NCBI GenBank assembly: GCA_027366675.1
Contig: DAHXND010000112.1
Location: 1 to 36,915 of the forward strand
Reading direction: 5' to 3'
From: Acidimicrobiales bacterium
GTDB taxonomy: Bacteria > Actinomycetota > Acidimicrobiia > Acidimicrobiales > JAMCQF01
DNA length: 36,915 nucleotides
Below are positions 8,181 to 17,393 of the stretch, piece by piece; the first letter of the stretch is position 1, and every line of letters begins with the position of its first letter. Under the pieces are notes generated by a model. That model was not told the DNA's origin. It saw nothing but the letters and a program-made list of their open reading frames with translations, and did not search any database. A program made the translations under genes and the position numbers.

Positions 8181-8912
8181 TCAGCCCGTGACCGCCGTAT
8201 AGGGGATAGTCTCCGAAGACGGTGGGGCAGTCACGTGCACCGCCTCACCCCACCTGGAGAAGCCCTCGGTGACAGATCCGGCGGAGCTCTTCGAGGTCTC
8301 CCTGACCGGCAGCGAGTTGGCAATGGTCAGGCTGCTCGTGAGCTTCGGTGAAGACTTTGTGGCAGGCGAGGACCACTCCAGAACATCCTCCCTGGAGCCG
8401 TTGACCACATTGCTTATAGCCTTGGTGGACTTAGCTGCGGGGAGCTGGCCGGCTATTCCCCCGACTGTGACTGAGTCCTTGAGGGAGCTGTACGGGCTCG
8501 AACTCGAGCTGATCAGGAGCCAGCGAGCTCCCACCTTCGCTGCTTCCTTGGTGGTAAGACCCACGAGCTGCGTTAGTCCCAACGAGCTACCCGCGAGATA
8601 GGCGTCCGAGGGAGTGAGCTTCACAGCCAGGGTAGCTTTCCCCTGGGTTACCCTTTCTTCCCCACTCGCGATCCCGAAGTCGCCAACGACGCTCTCTATA
8701 GACGAGCTGACAGCCTGCTTCGCTGTCACTACGAAATGCACGCTGGTCTGCTTGCCCAGGCTCGCCTTCAGCGCAGCCAGGACAGGCGCTGACGGCAGGC
8801 TCTTGGCCGAGGACACGCTGGTGCTGCCACAGGCCGCCGCCAACAGACCCACAGATATCAGTGCGATCGATAAAGCTTTCCTGGGAATCCTACGCGTCAG
8901 GCCAACTGTCAC
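8181..8912 (-). CDS. Predicted exported lipoprotein
   Basis: The 243-residue product has a Tat/Sec-like N-terminus (RRIPRK, then a hydrophobic stretch) ending in a lipobox LAAAC with Cys28. It should be lipid-anchored on the outer face of the membrane. The mature part is Ser/Thr/Ala-rich with beta-type patterning (VHFVVTAKQ..., TLAVKL...AYLAG). This is reminiscent of the LppX/LprG lipid-carrier lipoproteins of mycobacteria, but the resemblance is weak and no function should be assigned. The GTG at 8912 follows AGGG at 7 nt. The gene diverges from the lipase-like gene, 260 bp away; the two exported proteins may be functionally linked. Confidence 0.75.
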   Translation of the reverse strand: MTVGLTRRIPRKALSIALISVGLLAAACGSTSVSSAKSLPSAPVLAALKASLGKQTSVHFVVTAKQAVSSSIESVVGDFGIASGEERVTQGKATLAVKLTPSDAYLAGSSLGLTQLVGLTTKEAAKVGARWLLISSSSSPYSSLKDSVTVGGIAGQLPAAKSTKAISNVVNGSREDVLEWSSPATKSSPKLTSSLTIANSLPVRETSKSSAGSVTEGFSRWGEAVHVTAPPSSETIPYTAVTG

Positions 8913-9017
8913 AGAGCAACCCTAATCCCTGCCCGAACCTGTCGCTGGGCGGCCCAGAACCATCAGCTACTGGACGCGAGGCACCAGGCTAACGTTCCCG
9001 CCAGGTAGGCCCGAGCC

Positions 9018-9046
9018 TTGTACCACGCTGCCTGGCGTGGTATAGT
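9018..9046 (+). promoter_or_regulatory. Sigma-70-like promoter with an operator-like dyad between -35 and -10
   Basis: TTGTAC (9018-9023) and TATAGT (9041-9046) are separated by exactly 17 bp. Between and over them lies a perfect inverted repeat TACCACGC-6 nt-GCGTGGTA (9021-9042). A factor binding the dyad would block the promoter. Transcription would start near 9053, leaving a leader of about 120 nt before the lipase TTG at 9173. Confidence 0.6.
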
Positions 9047-9172
9047 GTCGTCACGAGGCGACTGGGGCCATCGTGCTGTGTGGCCAGGTGACTCGCAGCC
9101 TGCGGGCAGGAACGCCGTAGGTAGCCACCTCGGGAACGAAGGTGATGCACGGCTAGGGGAAGGGGGCATCTG

Positions 9173-10159
9173 TTGCATCAGCAACGCCAGCTCGCGATAA
9201 GAGCGTTCGTCGCCATCTCTGCGGTAGCTCTTCTGAGCTCAGCCTGTGTACTGCCGTCTCCGACCGCCCCAGCGCCAGCTGGCACCAGCACCAGCACGAC
9301 GGCAAGCACGACTCCCCACTATCCTATCGGGAACGTCTACAACGGTTACGAGGAAGAGCTCGTTGCCCCGCAGTCCACGCCGCCCGGCGCAGACATCTGG
9401 TCTTGCAAGCCATCAGCGGCACATCCCTATCCCGTAGTACTCGTCCACGGAACCTTCGCGAACATGGCCTTCAGCTGGCAGACCCTTTCCCCAGAGCTGG
9501 CAGACGCCGGATACTGCGTGTACGCACTGAACTATGGCGCCACCAGCTCCACCTTCGGGCGGTTCTACGGGCTCGCTCCTATCGCCCAGTCGGCAGCACA
9601 GCTGGGCCAGTTCGTGACGAAGGTGCTGGCGGCGACGGGCGCCAAGAAGGTGGACATCGTGGGACACTCCCAGGGCGGCATGATGCCCAGGTACTATATA
9701 GATTTCCTGGGAGGCGCCACGAAGGTCCATATCCTGATCGGTCTGGCACCCTCTAACCATGGGACCACGGTAGACGGCTTACTGAGCATCGCAGACCTCT
9801 TCCAGCGCTACGGGCTCCTGAACTTCTCTGCCCTCGGGTGCACCGCCTGCACGGAGCAGGAAGCTGGGTCCGCCTTCCTGAAGACGCTGAACGCGGGAGG
9901 CGGCATCGTGCCAAGTGTCACCTACGCGGTGATAGAGTCTAAGTACGATGAGGTGGTGACACCCTATACCTCTGCGTTCCTTCCAAGCGCGCCGAACGTC
10001 TGGAACATAACTCTCCAGAACTACTGTGCCACCGACTACACGGAGCACCTGGGCATCATCTATGACCCCGTAGCCATGCAGCTCATAATGAACATCCTGG
10101 GCCCTGACTCCCGTAGCTATCGCCCGAAATGCACGATCGTCCCGCCGATCTTCAGCTAG
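9173..10159 (+). CDS. Secreted lipase/esterase-like alpha/beta hydrolase
   Basis: The 328-residue product is an exported alpha/beta-hydrolase resembling lipase class 2/EstA-type triacylglycerol lipases. The N-terminal 25 residues form a signal sequence ending LLSSAC. This is an imperfect lipobox (Ser at -3), so it could be a lipoprotein or be cut by signal peptidase I. A Ser/Thr/Pro-rich linker follows (about 28-48). The hydrolase domain has the oxyanion loop VHGTF (91-95), nucleophile elbow GHSQG (Ser166), a candidate acid in SKYDEVV and a candidate His in TEHLG. Several cysteines (WSCKP, GYCVY, GCTAC, NYCATD) could form disulfides outside the cell. The start is TTG 9173 behind AGGGGGC. Confidence 0.85.
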   Translation: MHQQRQLAIRAFVAISAVALLSSACVLPSPTAPAPAGTSTSTTASTTPHYPIGNVYNGYEEELVAPQSTPPGADIWSCKPSAAHPYPVVLVHGTFANMAFSWQTLSPELADAGYCVYALNYGATSSTFGRFYGLAPIAQSAAQLGQFVTKVLAATGAKKVDIVGHSQGGMMPRYYIDFLGGATKVHILIGLAPSNHGTTVDGLLSIADLFQRYGLLNFSALGCTACTEQEAGSAFLKTLNAGGGIVPSVTYAVIESKYDEVVTPYTSAFLPSAPNVWNITLQNYCATDYTEHLGIIYDPVAMQLIMNILGPDSRSYRPKCTIVPPIFS

Positions 10160-10162
10160 CAC

Positions 10163-10193
10163 GTACCGATCTTCATCTGCCTCGTCTCGGTAC
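10163..10193. terminator. Inverted repeat at the lipase/ispDF convergent junction
   Basis: GTACCGA (10163-10169) and TCGGTAC (10187-10193) form a 7-bp stem with a 17-nt loop. The repeat straddles the 13-bp gap between the two convergent stops and runs into the last codons of ispDF. It may be a weak two-way terminator; there is no T-run. Confidence 0.35.
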
Positions 10194-11465
10194 AAGCGTC
10201 ACCACGGCAAGGCAGGCTATCCCTTCACCACCCCCGAGAGGACCCATACCCTCGGGGGTGGTGGCCTTCACGGATACGGGGCCGCGTGCAGCCTCCGTCA
10301 GGCGCTCGGCCATCTCCGGCATGTAGGAGGCGAGGCGGGGGCGCTGTGCTATCACGGTACAGTCGCCATTGGCCAGGACGAATCCCTCTCCGGCAACGAG
10401 CTCGACCACGTGCCTGAGCAGCACCATGCTGTCTACGCCTTTCCATGCCGGATCGGTATCGGGGAAATGCCTTCCGAGGTCTCCCAGGCGGGCCGCACCT
10501 AATAGCGCGTCAGCGAGAGCGTGAACGACAACGTCGGCATCACTGTGGCCGACCAGGCCGAAGCCCGAAGCCACCTCCACGCCACCAAGAACGAGCGGGC
10601 GCCTGGCATCGCTGGAGAGTCGATGGATATCCACACCCAGCCCAGTACGCACCAGGGCCAGGAGCTCGTCATCCGCACCATTGCGTACAGGAGCATCAGC
10701 CACCATACGCTCAGAACTCCCTGAAGCCCCCAGTGCAACAGGGGCAGGGGCTCGTGCCGGGTGACCTCCCGTGGAAGCAACCCGCATTCCAAGTAGCGCA
10801 CTCGCCAGCTCCAGGTCTCGGGCGTCTGTGATCTTCAGATTCTCCGGGCGGCCTTCCACCACTACCACCGAGGCTCCCATTGCCTCGCAGAGCGCCGCGT
10901 CATCGGTGGCATCGGGTCCACTCTGGTGAGCGTTTCGCAGGACCGAGGTCCGGAACGCCTGCGGTGTCTGCGCCAGTCCGAGCTTCGACCTGTCAAGCGT
11001 GCGCACCACACGACCTCCATCTACCTCCTTCACGGTGTCGCTCGGCGCCAGCAGGGGGACGGCTGCACCGGCGCCGGCTTCGACTGCCCGTACTACGGAG
11101 TGGAACAGGGCAGCGTCCGCCAGGGGCCGGGCTGCGTCGTGGATCACTACGATCTGAACATCGTCTGGAACCAGCTCGAGACCAGCCCTCACCGAAGCGG
11201 AGCGCGTGGCTCCACCACTGACGACCCCACGTACCAGCGGGTCCCGCAATAGCTCCCGCACCCGAGCGCCGAGAGAGGCAGGCTCCCCTGCCTCGATCCC
11301 GGAGATAACGTCACCAGGAAGCACCAGGACTACGGCCTCGGCTACGGATGCCGCGGCAGCTACCGACCAGTCGAGCACGGTGCGACCCCCGAGCTGAGCG
11401 AACTGCTTCATGGCCCCGAAACGCTCGCCCCTCCCCCCGGCTACGACGACGGCCCATACATTCAG
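10173..11465 (-). CDS. ispDF: IspD-IspF bifunctional MEP-pathway enzyme (CTG start proposed)
   Basis: This fused enzyme makes CDP-methylerythritol (IspD, about residues 1-228) and methylerythritol cyclodiphosphate (IspF, about 274-430), two non-consecutive steps of isoprenoid synthesis. IspD motifs are IHDAARPL and LAQTPQAF. IspF motifs are GLGVDIHRL (metal Asp/His), GHSDADVVVHALADALLG and VKATTPEGMG. A Pro/Ala-rich linker joins them. The first ATG (11411) would remove the CTP-binding loop, but the same frame continues upstream without a stop and encodes NVWAVVVAGGRGERFGA, an IspD N-terminus. No ATG, GTG or TTG precedes it in frame. CTG at 11465, with GAGGG 4 nt upstream, is the best start. 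It is downstream of carD in the same direction. Confidence 0.9.
   Translation of the reverse strand: MNVWAVVVAGGRGERFGAMKQFAQLGGRTVLDWSVAAAASVAEAVVLVLPGDVISGIEAGEPASLGARVRELLRDPLVRGVVSGGATRSASVRAGLELVPDDVQIVVIHDAARPLADAALFHSVVRAVEAGAGAAVPLLAPSDTVKEVDGGRVVRTLDRSKLGLAQTPQAFRTSVLRNAHQSGPDATDDAALCEAMGASVVVVEGRPENLKITDARDLELASALLGMRVASTGGHPARAPAPVALGASGSSERMVADAPVRNGADDELLALVRTGLGVDIHRLSSDARRPLVLGGVEVASGFGLVGHSDADVVVHALADALLGAARLGDLGRHFPDTDPAWKGVDSMVLLRHVVELVAGEGFVLANGDCTVIAQRPRLASYMPEMAERLTEAARGPVSVKATTPEGMGPLGGGEGIACLAVVTLVPRRGR
10226..10263. repeat. Perfect 13-bp inverted repeat inside the ispF part
   Basis: CACCACCCCCGAG (10226-10238) is exactly complementary to CTCGGGGGTGGTG (10251-10263), with a 12-nt loop. 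It overlaps the conserved TPEGMG...GGGEGIA coding stretch. It would fold strongly in either transcript and lies where read-through from the lipase gene would arrive. Confidence 0.7.
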
Positions 11466-11563
11466 GCTGCCCTCATTGGATTCCTCGCTGGTGATCGACC
11501 GCCCTGGGGATGGCTGCCCACCGCCGGAGCAGCCGTCCTGTGATCCACCAGGGGTAGCTGATG

Positions 11564-12097
11564 TCAGGGAAGCACCTCGTCGAGCTTCTTCTCCGCTGCC
11601 TCCTCGTCGACACCTATGGCAAACGTGAGCTCGGATACCAGGATCTGACGGGCACGCGCGAGCATTCGCTTCTCACCTGCCGAGAGCCCCTTATCCTTAT
11701 CGCGTATAGATAGATTACGCACTACCTCTGCCACCTGGTAGATGTCCCCAGACTTCAGCTTCTCGACGTGGTTCTTGTAACGGCGAGACCAGTTGGTCGG
11801 CATGCGTGCTTCCTTCTTGCGAAGGACAGCGAATACCTCCTCGACCTCCTCGTCGTTTATTACTTCGCGCAGTCCCACTTCATCCGTGTTCTCGCATGGC
11901 ACCATGAGGGTGAGGTCACCATAAGCCAGCCGCAGAACCAGGTACTCCCGCACCTGGCCGAATGCCTCCCGCTGCTCTCGCCTCTCGACGATCGCGGCTC
12001 CATGGTGTGGATAGACGACCTTGTCACCGACGTCAAACGTCAAACCTGGCTTCGTACCGTCCACTTGGCTAGGAACCTCCTGCGTCTTGGCTGGCAT
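11564..12097 (-). CDS. carD: CarD-family RNA polymerase-binding regulator
   Basis: This protein binds the RNA polymerase beta subunit and stabilises open promoter complexes, particularly at rRNA promoters. The N-terminal CarD/TRCF interaction domain is clear ([21 protein letters not shown]). The helical C-terminal DNA-contacting domain follows ([28 protein letters not shown], then [12 protein letters not shown]). The length of 177 residues is close to the family norm of about 160-180. I use ATG 12097; an adjacent GTG at 12100 would add one residue and cannot be excluded. The GGGG upstream (TGGGGATAG) is the likely ribosome site. The disA stop is 24 nt upstream, so the genes are probably one operon. 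Confidence 0.93.
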   Translation of the reverse strand: MPAKTQEVPSQVDGTKPGLTFDVGDKVVYPHHGAAIVERREQREAFGQVREYLVLRLAYGDLTLMVPCENTDEVGLREVINDEEVEEVFAVLRKKEARMPTNWSRRYKNHVEKLKSGDIYQVAEVVRNLSIRDKDKGLSAGEKRMLARARQILVSELTFAIGVDEEAAEKKLDEVLP

Positions 12098-12121
12098 CAC
12101 CTATCCCCAGCTCTCTCCATA

Positions 12122-13180
12122 TCAAGTGTACCTGTCCAGGATGCTCACCTCGGTCAGCCGTGCCAAGCCATCCTTGACCGACCTTGCCCGCGACGTGCCC
12201 ACGCCTCCCACCTTCTCCAGATCACCAGTAGTGGCACGCATGATTCCCTGCAGGGTACCAAACCTGTCGACGATCCGCTCGATAAGAGGCTCCGGGAACC
12301 TCGGTACCCTGTGAAGCATCCGGTACCCCCGGGGTTCGATCGGCTGATCGAGATCTGACGGCAGTCCGAGCGTCTTGGCAAGAACTCGTAGATCCAACAG
12401 GTCTTCAGGCGCCAGCGCGCCGAGGTCCTGGCACACCTTGTCAGTGTCCTCGTCGCCAGCCCGATAATCTCGTATTAGCAGCCGGCGATCGATGTCCACA
12501 CCGTCCAAGAGCTCACCAAGCTGCAAGCGCAGGAGACGGCCATCATCGCCCAGCTCGGCCAGGTAGTCCTCCACCTCTTCTGCGATCCTGCCAACCATCT
12601 CCACCGGCTGGATGGTCCCCGCCACATCTCGGATCGTGACGCTGTCTTCCACTTCGAGACCCGACAGGCTTGCCATGGCGAGGTCCATACGATGCTTGAA
12701 GCGCTCGACCGCCTGCATGGCCTGAGAGGCCCTGTCGATAAGCCAGGATGTCGAATGCAGAACGTGTTTACTGGTATGGCGATACACAGTTACGATCGAC
12801 ATGGCAGCGGAGACCGATATCGTAGGGACGTCGATGGACCGCGCCACCCGCTCTGCAGTGCGGTGCCTGGTCCCTGTCTCGGTCGTCGCCACGCGCTGAT
12901 CAGGCATGAGATGAACGTTCGCGCGGGCGATACGGCTGGCGTCGCGCGTCAGCACGATCGCACCGTCCATCTTGGCCAGCTCCGACATACGCTGGGGCGT
13001 GAACTCGGAATCGAGCAGGAAACCGCCAGTGCAGATCGATAGCACATGGGGGCCGTCGCCCACCACTACCAGCGCCCCGCGCTTAGCAAGAAGTATGCGG
13101 TCTATGCCGTCCCGCAGCATCTTCCCCGGTGCCAGTAGCTCGAGTGCTTCGGTCATGGCGGGGCTGCGATTCGGCGCCAC
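12122..13180 (-). CDS. disA: DisA diadenylate cyclase (c-di-AMP synthase, DNA-scanning)
   Basis: This enzyme makes cyclic di-AMP from two ATP and halts synthesis at branched DNA. The DAC domain shows both hallmark motifs, DGA (72-74, MDGAIVL) and RHR (105-107, GTRHRTAER). A helical spine follows. The C-terminus has helix-hairpin-helix DNA-binding elements (GDLEKVGGVGTSRARSVKDGL). The 352-residue length is usual. GTG 13180 is chosen: GGTGGA precedes it closely, whereas ATG 13156 has no ribosome site. The gene follows radA by 11 bp; DisA and RadA are known to interact functionally, and the cluster order radA-disA-carD is common in actinobacteria. Confidence 0.95.
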   Translation of the reverse strand: MAPNRSPAMTEALELLAPGKMLRDGIDRILLAKRGALVVVGDGPHVLSICTGGFLLDSEFTPQRMSELAKMDGAIVLTRDASRIARANVHLMPDQRVATTETGTRHRTAERVARSIDVPTISVSAAMSIVTVYRHTSKHVLHSTSWLIDRASQAMQAVERFKHRMDLAMASLSGLEVEDSVTIRDVAGTIQPVEMVGRIAEEVEDYLAELGDDGRLLRLQLGELLDGVDIDRRLLIRDYRAGDEDTDKVCQDLGALAPEDLLDLRVLAKTLGLPSDLDQPIEPRGYRMLHRVPRFPEPLIERIVDRFGTLQGIMRATTGDLEKVGGVGTSRARSVKDGLARLTEVSILDRYT

Positions 13181-13191
13181 GATCCACCAGC

Positions 13192-14712
13192 CTAACCGCC
13201 CAGGCCCGAAGAGGCCAGCGCCTCCTCCAGAACCCTAACCCCTCTGAGCTGGAGTGGTCCCCTCCGGCTGGCACCGTTCAAAGCCATCTGTGCACCTGTA
13301 CTGAACCCAGTTCCGCCAACTCCGAGCCCGGCGGCACCGGAGATCTCCAGGCTGCGCTCGGGGAGCACGACCTCGCTGAAGCCAAGGCGAGCTGCCTCGT
13401 CCAGCCGCTCGGTCAGAGGTGTCACCTGGCGAAGCTCGCCACCCAGTCCCAACTCTCCGAACGCAACCAGATGCGCTGGTAAAGGCCGCCGGTAAAGGGC
13501 AGAGACCACTGCCATGACGATTGCAAGATCCGCAGCAGGCTCGCCGGCATCCATGCCACCAGCGACCGACACATAGCAGTCATGGGCGGCGAGAGAGATG
13601 CCAGCCCGCTGCTCCAGCACAGCGAGCAGCATGGCAAGGCGAGCAGAATCCACCCCCTGGGCAGAGCGACGGGGAGAGCCCTGGGCCGCAGGTGTGACCA
13701 GGGCCTGCATCTCCACGAGCACGACCCTCTTGCCCTGCAATACTGGCAAGACGATGCTTCCTGGCATTCCCTCCTGGCGATCCCCGAGGAGCAGCTGCCC
13801 TGGATCTTCCACCTCGCGAAGTCCCTCGGTCCCTATCTCGAACAGACCCAGCTCCCCTGTAGCGGCGAAGCGATGCTTCAACGCTCTGAGGAAGCGGAGG
13901 CTGTGATGACGATCTCCCTCGAACGACAGCACGGTGTCCACCAAGTGCTCCAGGGTACGCGGCCCTGCCAGGCTCCCTTCCTTCGTGACATGACCGATCA
14001 GTAGGACCGCTATGCCGAGACCCTTGGCCAGGTCGGCTAGTATCGAGGCCGACGCGCGCACTTGCCCGACGCTCCCAGGCGCGGCACCGACCCTCGGATC
14101 TGCCACAGTCTGTATCGAATCGACGACGACCAGCGCCGGCGGGTACTCCATGGCCGAGACGGAGGCACACAGTGCCAGCACATCTCCTCCCTCGCTCAGA
14201 AGCAAGCGGTCGCTCAGCCGTCCGAGGCGCCTGGCACGCCTGGCCACCTGCGCCAATGGCTCCTCAGCGCTGTGCATGACCACGAGGTGCCCTGACAGCG
14301 CCATGGAGCTCGCTACCTGGTGGGCCAGTGTGGACTTCCCGACACCAGGCTCTCCCCCGAGCAGGGTCACCGAACCGGGTACGAACCCACCACCAAGCAC
14401 CCTGTCCACCTCATCGTGACCTGTTCCGATAGCCACCATGGCGCTATCGGGCACTGCTGTTATCGCGAGCAGGTCCAATGGGGCTCCGTAGCCGAGCCAA
14501 GCACCAGGCGAGCCCTGTCCAAGACGAGCCGAGCGGCTCTCGCCAGCCCCCACCTGCAGTGGTATCCGGGGGAGGGGAACCGCTCCCATAGTGTCCCACC
14601 TGGAACAGGAAAGGCATCGACCCACCCATTGAGCGGACGTCCATCCGCACGCCCCACAGCGGTACGAACCCAGACGGTCCTTCACACTTGCCATAGCGAG
14701 ACCGTACGCCAT
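13192..14712 (-). CDS. radA: RadA/Sms DNA repair ATPase with altered KNRFG motif
   Basis: This branch-migration ATPase acts in recombinational repair. It has an N-terminal zinc finger (Cys19, 22, 33, 36), a RecA-like core with Walker A GGEPGVGKST (119-128) and Walker B-type LVVVDSIQTV, and a C-terminal Lon-like domain (DCYVSVAGGMDAGEPAADLA). The RadA-specific KNRFG motif reads KHRFA (279-283): the Lys, Arg and Phe remain but Asn is His and Gly is Ala. The usual SGEES is SAEEP. The ATG at 14712 is used; Met7 (14694) is an alternative. The distance to clpC upstream is 182 bp and contains the duplicated clpC 3' end. Confidence 0.93.
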   Translation of the reverse strand: MAYGLAMASVKDRLGSYRCGACGWTSAQWVGRCLSCSRWDTMGAVPLPRIPLQVGAGESRSARLGQGSPGAWLGYGAPLDLLAITAVPDSAMVAIGTGHDEVDRVLGGGFVPGSVTLLGGEPGVGKSTLAHQVASSMALSGHLVVMHSAEEPLAQVARRARRLGRLSDRLLLSEGGDVLALCASVSAMEYPPALVVVDSIQTVADPRVGAAPGSVGQVRASASILADLAKGLGIAVLLIGHVTKEGSLAGPRTLEHLVDTVLSFEGDRHHSLRFLRALKHRFAATGELGLFEIGTEGLREVEDPGQLLLGDRQEGMPGSIVLPVLQGKRVVLVEMQALVTPAAQGSPRRSAQGVDSARLAMLLAVLEQRAGISLAAHDCYVSVAGGMDAGEPAADLAIVMAVVSALYRRPLPAHLVAFGELGLGGELRQVTPLTERLDEAARLGFSEVVLPERSLEISGAAGLGVGGTGFSTGAQMALNGASRRGPLQLRGVRVLEEALASSGLGG

Positions 14713-14821
14713 GCCTGGGACACCGTTCCCGGTGAGCAGCGACGGGAGTTGGCAGCCACGACGAGCGCGAACTCACCAGCGCCGCCGCGCGCGCCAAGAC
14801 ACGAGCTGGCCGGACGGAAGA

Positions 14822-14946
14822 ACCTCAGGGGGTAGGTGCTGCTGGACCCGCGCTCGTCGCGGGCTCCGGCGTGGGCAGTGTTTGCGCCATCACCTCAGGA
14901 GGTAGGTGCTGCTGGACCCGCGCTCGTCGCGAGCTCCGGCGTGGGC
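14822..14946. repeat. 55-bp direct duplication (period 70) covering the clpC stop
   Basis: The segment 14892-14946, which holds the last codons and stop of clpC, is repeated at 14822-14876 with two mismatches. The offset is exactly 70 bp. Because 70 is not a multiple of three, the copy would be read in a different phase ([14 protein letters not shown]) and lies after the real stop, so it is non-coding debris of a duplication. Confidence 0.88.
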
Positions 14947-17393
14947 GGATCGAAGCCTTCGACCGTGTGGAAAACGATCTCGCCATCCTCCGCATCGACA
15001 ACGACGGTCTCACCCACTCGGAACTCCTTCCAGAGAATCCGCTCGGACACCGGGTCCTCGATGAGCTGCTGGATCGCCCTGCGCAACGGCCTGGCACCGA
15101 GGCGCCGGTCATAGCCCTTGTCGGCTACGAGAGCCCGGGCAGCCGGCGTCAACACGAGACCTATTCCCTGGCCCTCGAGCTGGTTGGCGACACGGCGCAT
15201 CATTAGATCGACGATCTCGCTCACCTCCTCCCTCGAGAGCTCATGGAACACGATCACCTCGTCGACACGGTTCAGGAACTCCGGCTTGAAGTGCTGCTTC
15301 AATGCGTCGTTCAGCCGCTCCTTCATACGCTCGTACGTAACAGCCTCATCTGACTTGGCGAAGCCCATCGACGCCTTGCCCAGCTCCGCGGTGCCCAGGT
15401 TTGACGTCATGATGAGAACGGTGTTCTTGAAATCGACAGTGCGGCCCTGGGCATCGGTTAGACGCCCGTCCTCGAGGATCTGGAGCAGAGCGTTGAAAAC
15501 ATCCGGGTGCGCCTTCTCGATCTCGTCGAACAACACGACAGAGAACGGCTTGCGACGCACAGCCTCTGTGAGCTGCCCGCCCTCGTCGTAGCCTACGTAT
15601 CCCGGGGGAGATCCGACCAGGCGGCTCACTGCATGCTTCTCCATGTACTCGCTCATGTCCAACTGGATCAGAGCATCCTCGTCGTCGAAAAGGAACTCGG
15701 CCAGAGCCTTCGCCAGCTCTGTCTTGCCAACCCCGGTCGGGCCGAGGAAGATGAACGACCCCGATGGACGCTTCGGGTCCTTCAGACCAGCACGCGTCCT
15801 GCGAATCGCCCGCGACAAAGCATTTATCGCCGGCTCCTGGCCAACGACTCGCTTATGGAGCTCTTCCTCCATTCTCAGCAGCTTGGCGGTCTCTTCCTCC
15901 GTGAGCTTGTACACGGGAATACCCGTCCAGTTCGCCAGAACGTCAGCTATGACTTCCTCGTCAACTATGTCGTAGAGATCTACACCTTCGGCACGCCACT
16001 GCGACTCCATGGCTGCCTTCTTGTCCATGCGCTCCTTCTCCTGCTCGGTCAGGGCTTTCGCACGATCGAAGTCATTCCTCTCTATCGCGCTCTCCTTGTC
16101 CTTCCGGATCTTCTCGAGCTCCTGCTCCAGCTTCCGGTACTCAGGCGGACTGCCCATCCGCCTTATTCGCAGGCGGCTCCCCGCTTCGTCGATCAGGTCG
16201 ATGGCCTTGTCAGGCAGGAAGCGCTCGGATATGTACCTGTCCGCCAGGTTCGCTGCTGCCACCAGGGCCTGATCCGTGATGGTCACCGAGTGGTGAGCCT
16301 CGTAGCGGTCACGCAGTCCTTTCAGGATCTCTATGGTGTGTGCCAGCGAGGGCTCTTCGACCTTTATCGGTTGGAAGCGGCGCTCCAGAGCTGCGTCCTT
16401 CTCCAGGTGCTTCCTGTACTCGTCCAGGGTCGTTGCCCCTATGGTCTGCAGCTCTCCTCGCGCGAGCATGGGCTTCAGGATCGAAGCGGCATCTATGGCC
16501 CCCTCTGCAGCGCCAGCACCCACGAGGGTGTGAAGCTCATCTATGAACAAGATGATGTCGCCCCGCGTGCGGATCTCCTTCAGTACCTTCTTCAGGCGCT
16601 CCTCGAAATCGCCACGGTAGCGGCTCCCGGCGACGAGCGCACCGAGATCCAGCGTATAGAGCTGCTTTGCACGAAGGGTATCCGGCACATCGTCCGCCAC
16701 GATACGCTGGGAGAGACCTTCGACTATGGCGGTCTTGCCAACGCCAGGCTCCCCTATGAGAACCGGATTGTTCTTCGTCCGGCGAGACAAGACCTGCATC
16801 ACGCGCTCGATCTCCCGCTCACGACCGATCACGGGATCGAGCTTACGGTTGCGCGCCAAGGCGGTGAGGTTCCTGCCGAACTGGTCGAGCACCGGTGAGC
16901 CACTCGGAGCATCCCCTCCGCTCGCTCCCTGGCCGACCCCGACAGCCTCCTTGCCCTGGTAGCCGGACAGCAGCTGGATGACCTGCTGGCGCACACGTGG
17001 GAGATCTGCGCCCAGGCTAACCAGCACCTGGGCCGCCACGCCCTCACCCTCGCGGACCAAGCCGAGCAGCATGTGCTCTGTCCCTATGTAGCTGTGGCCG
17101 AGCTGCAGCGCCTCCCTCAGAGAGAGCTCCAGCACCCTTTTCGCTCGCGGCGTGAAAGGAGGCGAGCCAGGAGGAGCAGACGACGCTGGTCCTATGGTCT
17201 CCTCGACCTTCTCGCGCACCGCCTCCAGCGATATCCCGAGCGCCTCCAGGGCCTTCGCCGCCACACCCTCACCCTCATGTATGAGGCCCAGCAGTATATG
17301 CTCGGTCCCGATGAAGCTGTGGTTCAGCAGGCGCGCCTCCTCCTGTGCCAGGACCAGGACTCGCCGGGCTCTGTCAGTGAAGCGTTCGAACAC
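14895..17393 (-). CDS. clpC: ClpC-type AAA+ protease ATPase
   Basis: This is the unfoldase partner of the ClpP protease (832 residues). Two N-terminal Clp repeats ([17 protein letters not shown]..., then [13 protein letters not shown]...) are followed by the first AAA+ module (Walker A GEPGVGKT, Walker B ILFIDE) and a middle domain with coiled coil ([16 protein letters not shown]...). The second AAA+ module has Walker A GPTGVGKT, Walker [11 protein letters not shown] and pore motif [10 protein letters not shown] start it at GTG 17393, aligned with the canonical MFERFTDRA terminus and preceded by AAGGAG at 8 nt; a longer frame to 17459 is not conserved. The C-terminal tail ([14 protein letters not shown]) is low-complexity and lies inside the duplication. 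Confidence 0.96.
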   Translation of the reverse strand: MFERFTDRARRVLVLAQEEARLLNHSFIGTEHILLGLIHEGEGVAAKALEALGISLEAVREKVEETIGPASSAPPGSPPFTPRAKRVLELSLREALQLGHSYIGTEHMLLGLVREGEGVAAQVLVSLGADLPRVRQQVIQLLSGYQGKEAVGVGQGASGGDAPSGSPVLDQFGRNLTALARNRKLDPVIGREREIERVMQVLSRRTKNNPVLIGEPGVGKTAIVEGLSQRIVADDVPDTLRAKQLYTLDLGALVAGSRYRGDFEERLKKVLKEIRTRGDIILFIDELHTLVGAGAAEGAIDAASILKPMLARGELQTIGATTLDEYRKHLEKDAALERRFQPIKVEEPSLAHTIEILKGLRDRYEAHHSVTITDQALVAAANLADRYISERFLPDKAIDLIDEAGSRLRIRRMGSPPEYRKLEQELEKIRKDKESAIERNDFDRAKALTEQEKERMDKKAAMESQWRAEGVDLYDIVDEEVIADVLANWTGIPVYKLTEEETAKLLRMEEELHKRVVGQEPAINALSRAIRRTRAGLKDPKRPSGSFIFLGPTGVGKTELAKALAEFLFDDEDALIQLDMSEYMEKHAVSRLVGSPPGYVGYDEGGQLTEAVRRKPFSVVLFDEIEKAHPDVFNALLQILEDGRLTDAQGRTVDFKNTVLIMTSNLGTAELGKASMGFAKSDEAVTYERMKERLNDALKQHFKPEFLNRVDEVIVFHELSREEVSEIVDLMMRRVANQLEGQGIGLVLTPAARALVADKGYDRRLGARPLRRAIQQLIEDPVSERILWKEFRVGETVVVDAEDGEIVFHTVEGFDPPTPELATSAGPAAPTS

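Noticed and set aside
15507-16898. 463-codon plus-strand open frame opposite clpC
   Set aside because: It is a shadow of the highly biased clpC coding strand, and its product has no recognisable domain.
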